This document shows positions 5,845-13,534 of a stretch of DNA of 55,817 nt, piece by piece. Source of the DNA: an uncultured Bacteroidales bacterium (GTDB lineage Bacteria; Bacteroidota; Bacteroidia; Bacteroidales; UBA932). Position numbers and translations under genes: made by a program. Within the stretch, counting starts at the first letter, position 1. The number at the start of each line of letters is the position of its first letter. The notes beneath the pieces are model-generated. The model was not told the DNA's origin. It saw nothing but the letters and a program-made list of their open reading frames with translations, and searched no databases. The stretch lies in assembly GCA_900318015.1 (NCBI GenBank), contig ONJB01000016.1:1-55817 (forward strand). The letters run 5' to 3'.

Positions 5845-7902
5845 ATGAATAGAGTACGCATCACCGCTGCGCGCAAGCTCCTGACAGTCTTTACATTAGC
5901 CCTCTCCATCAGCGCCTGTCACCCTCAGGCGGAGCGCCTCCGGACGGGCGACTTGCTGTTCGTCGGCTCGTCGGAAGAGGCCGGGTCGATGGACGAGGCC
6001 ATCGTCGCGGCCACGGGAAACCTGACGCACGTCGCCATCATCCAGGTCGACCAGGACGGAATGCCCTGGGTCATCGACGCGACGCCCAAAAAGGGCGTGA
6101 GCCGATACCCGCTGGACTCCCTGGTCCAAGCGAACCCCGGGGCGGCCTTTCTCGTAAAACGGCTCAAGGACACGACCGGCGTCTCCCGATACGTCGAGAA
6201 CGCCCTCCGTTTCGTCGGGAATCCCTACGACCTGACCTTCCTCCCCGACAATGATGCCTTCTACTGCTCGGAACTGGTCCGCAATGCATACCGCCGCCCG
6301 GACGGAAGCTATCTTTTCGACGCCGCGCCGATGAACTTCCTCTCCCCCGACGGCTCCCTGCCGCCGTATTGGAAAGAGCTCTTCGAGCGTCTGGAAATGC
6401 CCGTCCCGCAGGGCGTTCCGGGCACGAATCCCCAGGATATGTCCCGGTCACCGCTTCTTGAAGACGTTCCGCTGGTCCTGGCGGCGTCCGCCCCGCCGGT
6501 CCGGCTGGCGGGCGGCCGGCTCTTCCTCCACGGGGAGCCTTTCCTCATCCTGGGCGGCGAGCTGGCGAATTCCAGCGCCTCCAGCGCGGCCTATATGGAC
6601 GGCCGCGACTCTTGGCAGACCCTCCGGGAGGCGGGCTTGAATACGGTCCTCGCGCCGGTGTACTGGGAATTGCTGGAACCGACGGAGGGACAGTTCGACT
6701 TCTCGACGGTGGATTACCTGCTCGCATCTGCCCGGGCCCACGACCTGCATCTGGTCCTGCTCTGGTTCGGAACCTGGAAGAACAGTATGTCCTGCTACGT
6801 GCCCGCCTGGGTGAAGCAGGACTTCGGAAACAGGTTCACGCTGGCGGAAAACAGCGACGGAACCCACCCCGAAATCCTGTCCGCCTTCGACCGGGAGGCG
6901 CTGAAGGCCGATTGCCGCGCTTTCGCCGCCCTGATGCGCCACCTCCGGGAAAAGGACGGCGACACGGGGACGGTCCTGATGGTCCAAGTGGAGAACGAGA
7001 TCGGCTTCCTGGGCGATGCCCGGGAGCACGGAACGGAGGCGGAAAAGGCCTGGGAAATGGGGAAGGAGCGGGACGAAGAGCGCTTCCAGGCCGCCGCATA
7101 CGCCCGCTATGCCGAGGCGGTCGCCCGGGCGGGCAAGCAGGAATACGCCCTGCCGATGTTTGTCAATGCGGCCTTGAATTCCCGGGGGCGCAAGCCGGGA
7201 GAGTATCCCTCCGCCGGTCCGTTGGACCACCTGATGGACATCTGGAAGGCGGAGGCCCCGTCCATCGACCTCGTGTGCCCCGACATCTACGACCCGGGGT
7301 TCCCGGACTGGGTGGCGCGGTACCATCGGCCTGAAAACCCGCTTTTCATCCCGGAAATCCGCCAGGAACCCGCCAACGCCGCCCGCGTCTTCTATGTCCT
7401 GGGCCGGCACGCCGCCCTGGGCTTCTCTCCGTTCTCCATCGACAACAGCTGGGAAAGCACGGTCGATGCGTACCGCACGCTGGCCCCCTGGCTGCCTCTC
7501 ATCGCACAGAAGCAGGCCGAAGGGAAGGCCTACGGCGTCCTGCTGGATGCCGCCCATCCGGAAGAAGAGGTCACCATCGGCAACACGGTCTTCACCTGCC
7601 GGCACGACGGGACCATCTCCTGGTGCCCCGTACACGGGAATCCTTCCGCCTGGGGCGAAGGGGCTTTCCTCATCCTGGACCTGGGCGAGGACGAATTCCT
7701 GTTCCTCGGCACCGGCTGCGTCGCGACCCTGCGCCCCGCGGACGGAAAAGGCCGCGTGGGCATCCTGTCCATCGACGAATATGACGGGCTCCAGCCCCTG
7801 CGCCGGCTCAACGGCGACGAAGACCACCAAGGCCGCCACCTGCGCATCCCCTACGGCGAAACGGGCGTACAGCGGCTGAAGGTTTACCGGGTGGGCGACT
7901 GA
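5845..7902 (+). CDS. Fusion lipoprotein: YiiX-type permuted NlpC/P60 domain plus GH35/DUF5597 beta-galactosidase
   Basis: The start at 5845 (685 aa) is chosen because it gives a lipoprotein signal (LTVFTLALSISAC). Residues about 28-215 are a complete YiiX-like permuted papain-fold hydrolase: LRTGDLLFVG, the catalytic His in LTHVAII (H62), YDLTFLPDNDAFYCSELV with nucleophile C141, and the family ending QGVPGTNPQDMS. After a linker of about 20 residues comes a complete GH35-like enzyme of the DUF5597 type: FLILGGELANSSASS, LAPVYWELLEP, NSMSCYVPAWV, VQVENEIG with acid/base E383, and LFIPEIRQE with nucleophile E504. Both active sites look intact. Normally these are separate proteins. Fusion by loss of a stop and a signal peptide between neighbours is plausible. 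I see no frameshift at the junction. Confidence 0.85.
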   Translation: MNRVRITAARKLLTVFTLALSISACHPQAERLRTGDLLFVGSSEEAGSMDEAIVAATGNLTHVAIIQVDQDGMPWVIDATPKKGVSRYPLDSLVQANPGAAFLVKRLKDTTGVSRYVENALRFVGNPYDLTFLPDNDAFYCSELVRNAYRRPDGSYLFDAAPMNFLSPDGSLPPYWKELFERLEMPVPQGVPGTNPQDMSRSPLLEDVPLVLAASAPPVRLAGGRLFLHGEPFLILGGELANSSASSAAYMDGRDSWQTLREAGLNTVLAPVYWELLEPTEGQFDFSTVDYLLASARAHDLHLVLLWFGTWKNSMSCYVPAWVKQDFGNRFTLAENSDGTHPEILSAFDREALKADCRAFAALMRHLREKDGDTGTVLMVQVENEIGFLGDAREHGTEAEKAWEMGKERDEERFQAAAYARYAEAVARAGKQEYALPMFVNAALNSRGRKPGEYPSAGPLDHLMDIWKAEAPSIDLVCPDIYDPGFPDWVARYHRPENPLFIPEIRQEPANAARVFYVLGRHAALGFSPFSIDNSWESTVDAYRTLAPWLPLIAQKQAEGKAYGVLLDAAHPEEEVTIGNTVFTCRHDGTISWCPVHGNPSAWGEGAFLILDLGEDEFLFLGTGCVATLRPADGKGRVGILSIDEYDGLQPLRRLNGDEDHQGRHLRIPYGETGVQRLKVYRVGD

Positions 7903-7940
7903 ACCGGGTCCACCGGGACTTCAAGCGCCAGACGCGGATT

Positions 7941-7972
7941 CTTGCTGGTGAGCCAAAAGATTGTTATCTTTG
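7941..7972 (+). promoter_or_regulatory. Promoter of the carboxylesterase gene
   Basis: CTTG at 7941-7944, 20 nt, then a perfect TATCTTTG at 7965-7972. The ATG at 7976 follows the -7 box by only 3 nt, so the transcript should be leaderless or nearly so. Confidence 0.6.
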
Positions 7973-7975
7973 ACT

Positions 7976-9565
7976 ATGAAACAATTGTTCTCGATTCTTT
8001 GCGCCGGGGCCGCCGGGGCGGCCGTGGCCGTCGGGGCCGCGCTGGCGGCCGGCTGCGCCAGTGCGCCGTCTGATCCCCTGGTTGTCCGGACGAAGGCCGG
8101 ACTGGTCAAAGGCATTGAAGAGGAAGGCACGCTGGCCTTCAAAGGGATTCCCTATGCCACGGTGGAGCGGTTCATGCCGCCGAAGCCCGTTGCGAAATGG
8201 GACACCGTGATGGTCTGCGACCATTTCGGACCGCAGGTGATGCAGGGAAACGGCCGGCGCGAGATGCCGGAGAGCGTGATGTCGGAGAAGAACTCCTGCG
8301 TGCTGAACGTATGGACCACGGACACCAAGGCCTCCAAGCCCGTGATGCTGTGGATCCACGGAGGCGGGTTCGATTCGGGCTCGGCCGCCGGCAATCCCGG
8401 CATGGGCCTGGCCAAGCAGGATGTGGTGGTCGTCAGCCTCAACCACCGGCTGAACATCCTCGGGTTCCTGGACCTGTCCACCTTCGGCGAGCAGTACAGG
8501 CACTCCGGGATGGTGGGGATGCTGGACATCGTCCAGGCGTTGGAATGGATCCGGGACAATATCAAGGCCTTCGGCGGTGACCCGTCGAACGTCACCATCT
8601 TCGGCGAGTCCGGAGGCGGCGGCAAGGTCGGCACCCTGATGTGCATGCCGGCCGCCCGGGGACTCTTCCACAAGGCCATCATCATGAGCGGCACCATCCT
8701 CAATGTCAACACGAAGGCCATGACCGAGGAGCTCGGCCGCGCGGTTGTCGAGCAGCTGGGCCTCGGAGAGGACGAGCTGGACAAGCTGGCTGACGTGCCG
8801 TATGGCGAGCTGGTGGCGGCGGGCCAGCGGGCGATGGCCGCCAGCATCGGCACCCGGACACCGGGTACGCCGATGATGTGGGGCTTCGGCCCCGCGCCCG
8901 ACGGCGAAGTGCTGCTCCAGCAGCCTTTCCAGCCCGATTTCGCGGACATCTCTTCCGATATCCCGCTGATGATCGGCACCACTTTCAATGAACTTCAGCG
9001 CCGGGCCTACGGCACTGAGATGACGCTGGAAGAAGCCAAGGAGAAGCTGGTTCCCACCTTCGGCGACCGGGTGGAAGAATATGTGGCGGCCTTCGCCGAG
9101 GCGTGGCCGGACTATACCCCGCAGGACCTGCTGTCCATCGACATGATGTTCCGCCCCAAGACCTTGATCACCGTCGATGCCGTCGCCACAACGCGCAAGG
9201 CGCCCACCTACCTGTACATGTTCACCTGGAAATCCCCGGCGGACCAAGGTTCGGTGCACGGCTACGAGCTGAACTTCTGTTTCAACACGCCCAACCTCCA
9301 CGGCCGCGTCCTTCCCGAGCCGTCCGAGGCCGACTGGAAGCTGGCGGAAAACATGAGCCGCAGCTGGGCGAATTTCGCCGCGACCGGGAATCCCAACGTC
9401 GAGGGTCTTCCGGCCTGGCCGCCCTATACCCCCGAGAACGGCGCGTGCTTCATCTTCGACTACGACTGCCGCGTCCGGAACAACTTCGACCGGCCTTTGC
9501 AAAACATCCTGAACGACTGCTGCTTCCGGCAACTCGACGAGTTCAACCGGCGCGCTGGCCGGTAA
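7976..9565 (+). CDS. Secreted type B carboxylesterase
   Basis: Starting at 7976 the protein is 529 aa with an Ala/Gly-rich lipoprotein signal ending ...ALAAGC. It shows the type B carboxylesterase/lipase pattern: VRTKAGLVKGIEE at the N-terminus, FKGIPYA, MLWIHGGGFDSGSA (oxyanion hole), VSLNHRLNILGFL, ALEWIRDNIKAFGGDPSNVT, and the nucleophile elbow FGESGGGG with Ser212. The acid residue is probably the Glu in GTTFNEL, and the catalytic His lies in SVHGYELNF. In gut Bacteroidota such esterases are often deacylases of plant polysaccharides, for example feruloyl or acetyl esters; here the substrate is unknown. It is monocistronic, with its own promoter. Confidence 0.9.
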   Translation: MKQLFSILCAGAAGAAVAVGAALAAGCASAPSDPLVVRTKAGLVKGIEEEGTLAFKGIPYATVERFMPPKPVAKWDTVMVCDHFGPQVMQGNGRREMPESVMSEKNSCVLNVWTTDTKASKPVMLWIHGGGFDSGSAAGNPGMGLAKQDVVVVSLNHRLNILGFLDLSTFGEQYRHSGMVGMLDIVQALEWIRDNIKAFGGDPSNVTIFGESGGGGKVGTLMCMPAARGLFHKAIIMSGTILNVNTKAMTEELGRAVVEQLGLGEDELDKLADVPYGELVAAGQRAMAASIGTRTPGTPMMWGFGPAPDGEVLLQQPFQPDFADISSDIPLMIGTTFNELQRRAYGTEMTLEEAKEKLVPTFGDRVEEYVAAFAEAWPDYTPQDLLSIDMMFRPKTLITVDAVATTRKAPTYLYMFTWKSPADQGSVHGYELNFCFNTPNLHGRVLPEPSEADWKLAENMSRSWANFAATGNPNVEGLPAWPPYTPENGACFIFDYDCRVRNNFDRPLQNILNDCCFRQLDEFNRRAGR

Positions 9566-9599
9566 ATCAGACCGCTTCCCTTGCGCTTTTTGTCTTTTT

Positions 9600-9628
9600 T
9601 CCGAGACGGGTTTCGTCCCGTTTTCGGA
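9600..9628. repeat. Hairpin just upstream of the outer-membrane barrel promoter
   Basis: TCCGA-g-ACGGG at 9600-9610 pairs with CCCGT-tt-TCGGA at 9617-9628. It ends 10 nt before the -7 box at 9639. No T tract follows it on the plus strand. It may be a weak terminator for the esterase gene or a binding site at the -33 position. Confidence 0.35.
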
Positions 9629-9638
9629 GAAAAGATTG

Positions 9639-9646
9639 TATCTTTG
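9639..9646 (+). promoter_or_regulatory. -7 element of the barrel/S41/S37 peptidase operon
   Basis: A perfect TATCTTTG, 17 nt before the ATG at 9664. The -33 position is occupied by the hairpin at 9600-9628 and no xTTG is seen there. Confidence 0.45.
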
Positions 9647-9663
9647 CGTACTAATTCAAATCT

Positions 9664-10329
9664 ATGAAAAACAGATTCTACCTGATCACAGCCGTGATCT
9701 TGCTCCTGCCGTGTACCTTACGGGCCCAATGGAGCGTGGGGCTCCTTGGCGGAGCCGGCTACAATGTCCATTCGCAGGACATCCACTTCATGACCGACTA
9801 TCGCATCCAGGGCGCCGCCGGACTGAACTTCGGCCTCACGGGCCAGTATGACGTGACAAACTGGTTCGGTCTCCGGGTGGACGCGACTTTCACCCAGAAG
9901 AACTACAGGCATTTCCGGGCCGACATCAAAGAGATGGACTATCGCTATCGGAACGACTACCTGCTCGTCCCGGTCCTGGCGTCCTTCCGGTTCGGCGGAG
10001 CGCGCCTGAAGGGATTTGCCAATGCCGGCGTGTACGGCGGCTGGTGGCTCCTCTGCGCCCAGCAGGGCACCGAGTTCAACTCCTTCTCCGGGAAAACCTA
10101 TGAGTTCTCCCGGAAAGTGGCCTTCAACGCCGAAAAGGACAACCGCCTGGACCTGGGCCTCGCAGGTGGACTGGGCCTGGAATACGGATTCTCCCGGCAC
10201 TGGGCCGTCCAGCTGGAAGCCCGCGGCTATTACAGCCCCACCAGCCAGGTGAAGCAGTATATGCGCGTGAAGGACTACCGCTACGACACGACCGTCGTCC
10301 TGCAGGCCGCCTGCCTCTATCGATTCTAA
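9664..10329 (+). CDS. Outer-membrane beta-barrel protein (porin-family/PorT-like)
   Basis: The 221-residue protein has a signal peptide ending ...LPCTLRAQ. It then shows alternating amphipathic strands typical of an eight-stranded barrel of the 'outer membrane protein beta-barrel domain' type: WSVGLLGGAGYNV, AGLNFGLTGQYDV, FGLRVDATFTQKNY, DYLLVPVLASFRFG, LKGFANAGVYGGWWL, DLGLAGGLGLEYGF, WAVQLEARGYYSP, and a terminal Phe (LYRF). It is the first gene of a probable operon; the next starts 13 nt downstream. The partners are two secreted peptidases, so a role in peptide-related surface functions is possible but not shown by the sequence. Confidence 0.8.
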   Translation: MKNRFYLITAVILLLPCTLRAQWSVGLLGGAGYNVHSQDIHFMTDYRIQGAAGLNFGLTGQYDVTNWFGLRVDATFTQKNYRHFRADIKEMDYRYRNDYLLVPVLASFRFGGARLKGFANAGVYGGWWLLCAQQGTEFNSFSGKTYEFSRKVAFNAEKDNRLDLGLAGGLGLEYGFSRHWAVQLEARGYYSPTSQVKQYMRVKDYRYDTTVVLQAACLYRF

Positions 10330-10342
10330 ACCTACGGAAGCC

Positions 10343-11905
10343 ATGAAAAACCTGATCAAGATATCGACCATCCTCCTGATGGCGCTCTCCCTCGCCGCCT
10401 GCCGCAAGGAAAGCGACCGGCTGCATGATTACTCCTACGACGACGCGCTCGCCTTCGGTGCGGCAAAGGAAAGTTTCGGCGAAAAGTTCAAGGTCCTCTG
10501 GGAAGGGCTCAATTCCAACTATGCCCTCTGGGACTATGAGGCGGAACAGGGCCTGGACTGGGACGAGGTCTATGAGACCTACTACCCAAAATTCGTGGAA
10601 CTGGACACCCTGGCCAAGACCCGCAAGATTACCGACGAGGAGTTCACGGCCCTGGTCAAGGCCGTGGTGGCGCCGCTCCACGACGGACACATCTGCATCG
10701 ACATGGAGAACCACTCGACCGGCAGCACCATCAGAGTCTTTCCTGGCGACATGCGCGTCCGTAAAGAGCGTGCGCAGGAAATCAAGGATCTGGAGGAAAC
10801 TTTCGTCAAGCCGTCCCTCCTGTATTATCAGGAGAATGGAACCGTCAAGGTGTTCAAGACAGCAGACGCCACCCTGCAGGCACAGTACAGCAGCTGCGTG
10901 GATGCGGCGAACAAATGGATCCGCTCAAACCTCAATGTCCTTTCCGGCAAGACCGTCCTGACCGAAGCGGAACTGGCCCTCCAGCGTGCGGCCCAGAACC
11001 TGCAGCAGGAACTGGGCGCACTCGAGAAACTCCAGGACAACAAGCAGATCGTGGAGGGACTCAACAAAGTCGTCCACCGCTATGCCTATCTGAATATCCC
11101 GGGGTTCCACGTCCTGGACCCGGCCCTGAGCGAAGACGGCATGCGGATGACCTACGCCCTCCTGGATAAGAATATCGCCTATCTTAACTTCAATATCTTC
11201 GAAATTTCGCCGTTCCTGACCACCCTCCCGGAGCAGGCGAATACAATGGATCCTTACGCCGCCGAACTGGTGCAGCAAGTGAAGGATGTATGGGAATCCT
11301 GGTTCTACGCCATCCAGGACCTGCACAAGTCCGGCCAGCTGGGCGGGGTGATCATCGACGTCCGCTGCAACGGCGGCGGCAATTCGGGCGACTTCGCGTA
11401 TGTACTGGGCGCCCTGGTGCCCTCCGGCGGCCTCCCTGTCATGGACTGCCGCTTCAAGCGGGGAGTGGGCCGATACGACTATTCTCCAGTCACGCCGATG
11501 CTCATGTCCACCTATGAGGGCGACCATGTCACCGTAACAGAGCCCATCGTGGTGCTGGCAAACGCCAAGTCCGTCAGCATGTCCGAAATCACCAGCATCG
11601 GGACCCGTCAGCTGGAAAACGCCAAGCTGATCGGCACGCGTACGTGGGGCGGTCTCTGCTCCCTGACGGTCAATGCGGCCAACAGCTTCAACTACGCCGG
11701 CAAGATCGGCGTGGAGGGCGTAACCCCCGTGTTCGTCTATTGCCCGATGCTCGCCGCCCTGGACAGGGAGAGCGGAAAACCCCTGGAAGGGATCGGCGTG
11801 ACGCCGGACATCGAGGTCCAGCTGGACCTGCAGGCCTGGAACAAAGGCAATGGTCCGGACTCGCAGCTGGACCGGGCCATCGAATACATCGTCAACGGGA
11901 AATAA
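10343..11905 (+). CDS. S41-family serine peptidase lipoprotein
   Basis: The 520-residue protein begins with a lipoprotein signal (ILLMALSLAAC). It contains a tricorn-core/N-terminal helical segment (SFGEKFKVLWEGLNSNYALWDY), LVKAVVAPLHDGHICI, a long inserted helical region (about 170-260), and the S41 core. In the core, GGVIIDVRCNGGGNSGDF is the classic oxyanion strand, VVLANAKSVSMSEI carries the probable catalytic Ser, and KLIGTRTWGG and GIGVTPDIEV close the fold. S41 enzymes cleave near C-termini of proteins or peptides. No clear PDZ domain is visible. It lies in the middle of the 9664-13534 operon, 13 nt after the barrel gene and 15 nt before the S37-like gene. Confidence 0.87.
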   Translation: MKNLIKISTILLMALSLAACRKESDRLHDYSYDDALAFGAAKESFGEKFKVLWEGLNSNYALWDYEAEQGLDWDEVYETYYPKFVELDTLAKTRKITDEEFTALVKAVVAPLHDGHICIDMENHSTGSTIRVFPGDMRVRKERAQEIKDLEETFVKPSLLYYQENGTVKVFKTADATLQAQYSSCVDAANKWIRSNLNVLSGKTVLTEAELALQRAAQNLQQELGALEKLQDNKQIVEGLNKVVHRYAYLNIPGFHVLDPALSEDGMRMTYALLDKNIAYLNFNIFEISPFLTTLPEQANTMDPYAAELVQQVKDVWESWFYAIQDLHKSGQLGGVIIDVRCNGGGNSGDFAYVLGALVPSGGLPVMDCRFKRGVGRYDYSPVTPMLMSTYEGDHVTVTEPIVVLANAKSVSMSEITSIGTRQLENAKLIGTRTWGGLCSLTVNAANSFNYAGKIGVEGVTPVFVYCPMLAALDRESGKPLEGIGVTPDIEVQLDLQAWNKGNGPDSQLDRAIEYIVNGK

Positions 11906-11920
11906 AAAAGCGCATCCATC

Positions 11921-13534
11921 ATGAAAAAGACATACAAGATCATCGCCACGCTCCTGATGGCCGTCCTGGCCCTTCAGGGATGCGTCAAGGAATATATGAA
12001 TCCCCGTCCCGACGAGGGACAGCCGACACCGGATCAGCCCGCCGTCGAGGAGGATGACATCGTCAAGCTCCTCCTGTCCATCCCGGGCGTCTCCGACGTG
12101 GTGAAGACGGAGGCGAAGAAGGCGGACAGCACGACCATCGCCAACTATTTCTTCAGCTATGAGCAGCTGGTGGACCACTTCGACCAGAGCAAGGGAACCT
12201 ACAAGCAGCGTGTCGGGATGCAGATCACGGACCTCAAATCCCCGGTGGTCGTCCATACGGAGGGGTATGCCATGAACATGAAAGGAAAGAAGGCGGAGAA
12301 CGGAGACCTGATGAACTTCCTGAAAGCCAACTGGGTGGAGATCGAGTACCGCTATTTCGGCAGCTCCCTGCCGGAGCCGGAGGATAACGTGGAAATGACG
12401 TATCTCTACTCCGTGTACGCCGCCATCGACATCCACAATGTGGTGACGATGCTGAAGGACTATGTGTTCAAGGACAGCCTGTGGATCGCCACCGGAACGA
12501 GCAAGTGCGGCACCACCGCCGCCCTGCAGGCCTATTTCTCGGACAAGTACGGCTGGAAGGACTTCGACCTGTACGTCCCGTTCTGCTGCCCGTTCCTGGC
12601 CGCTTCGCCCGAGTCCCCCACCGACCGGTCGATCGGCCGGTACCTCGTGAACAACTGCGGCGCCGGCTATGCGGAGGGCACCGACGAGGCGAAGGCCTAT
12701 GTGAACCTGAAAAAGATCCGGGAACAGGCCGTCACCAAACCGCGCCTGCGCAACGAGATTCTCCGTCAGTATCATATGCAAGCGCCGGTCTACTACGAGC
12801 GGGTCCTTTCGGTGTACGGTCCCCGGGAAGATGCGGCCCTGTGCGGCGCCCTGCAGGTGTTCCAGGAGAACCTGATGGGGAATTTCAGCTACATCCCGTT
12901 CGGAAGCTGGGCCCCGATGGTCCCGGACCCCGACCCGATCAAGGAAGGAGAGGAAGACGGGACGTGGGAGGATAACGAACTCATCCAGAAGGTCGTGGAC
13001 TTCTTCTTCATGAACGACGAGGACATCCAAAAGGCGCTGGACAAGGCGGCAGAAGGCGCCGGCACCCGGTCCACGTTCACGGCCGAGGACATGCTCTCTT
13101 TGCGGGCAATCGACGACGGAATGCCCTACGGCCCCCAGACCGTTCGCGAACTGGGCTGCGCGGGGATGGATTACAGCTGGGTTCCCGGACCGTTCATCAC
13201 CCCGGCCCTGGCCGATGAAGTGCAGGAAAAGGCCAGCGGCCGCGCCCACTCCTGGGACTATTATGAAGGCCAGTGGGACGGCGGCAAGCTGATGACGGAT
13301 TTCCGCGCGTGGGTCTTTGGCGAATCGACGCAGAAGATCATCTTCGTGTACGGTTCCAACGACCCCTGGACCGGCGGCGCCATCGACGAAGACGCCATGC
13401 TGGCCAATCACAACATCAAGTTCTTCGTGAATCCCGGCGGGACCCACAACGACTATTTCCTGAACGAGTACTACTACGCGAAGGAGACCTCCGAGCAGAT
13501 CCAGGCCGCCATCACGGCCTTCCTGGGCCAGTAA
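11921..13534 (+). CDS. S37-like (PS-10 type) prolyl aminopeptidase lipoprotein
   Basis: The 537-residue protein has a lipoprotein signal (LLMAVLALQGC) and then a Pro/Asp-rich linker. The core is an alpha/beta hydrolase of the S28/S37 type: VEIEYRYFGSSLPE, TYLYSVYAAIDIHNVVTMLKDYVF, and a nucleophile elbow GTSKCGTTAA (usually GxSKGG), followed by a helical cap. The C-terminal part has IIFVYGSNDPWTGGAI (acid region) and NPGGTHNDYF (catalytic His region). Family members remove tripeptides or act on proline-containing peptides. The second Gly of the elbow is Cys here, which is unusual though not necessarily inactivating. It is the last gene of the operon. Its TAA abuts the stop of the convergent GH3 gene with no gap. 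Confidence 0.78.
   Translation: MKKTYKIIATLLMAVLALQGCVKEYMNPRPDEGQPTPDQPAVEEDDIVKLLLSIPGVSDVVKTEAKKADSTTIANYFFSYEQLVDHFDQSKGTYKQRVGMQITDLKSPVVVHTEGYAMNMKGKKAENGDLMNFLKANWVEIEYRYFGSSLPEPEDNVEMTYLYSVYAAIDIHNVVTMLKDYVFKDSLWIATGTSKCGTTAALQAYFSDKYGWKDFDLYVPFCCPFLAASPESPTDRSIGRYLVNNCGAGYAEGTDEAKAYVNLKKIREQAVTKPRLRNEILRQYHMQAPVYYERVLSVYGPREDAALCGALQVFQENLMGNFSYIPFGSWAPMVPDPDPIKEGEEDGTWEDNELIQKVVDFFFMNDEDIQKALDKAAEGAGTRSTFTAEDMLSLRAIDDGMPYGPQTVRELGCAGMDYSWVPGPFITPALADEVQEKASGRAHSWDYYEGQWDGGKLMTDFRAWVFGESTQKIIFVYGSNDPWTGGAIDEDAMLANHNIKFFVNPGGTHNDYFLNEYYYAKETSEQIQAAITAFLGQ

Noticed and set aside
10925-13447. 840-codon open frame on the minus strand
   Set aside because: It is antisense to the S41 and S37-like peptidase genes and lacks a signal peptide or family features.
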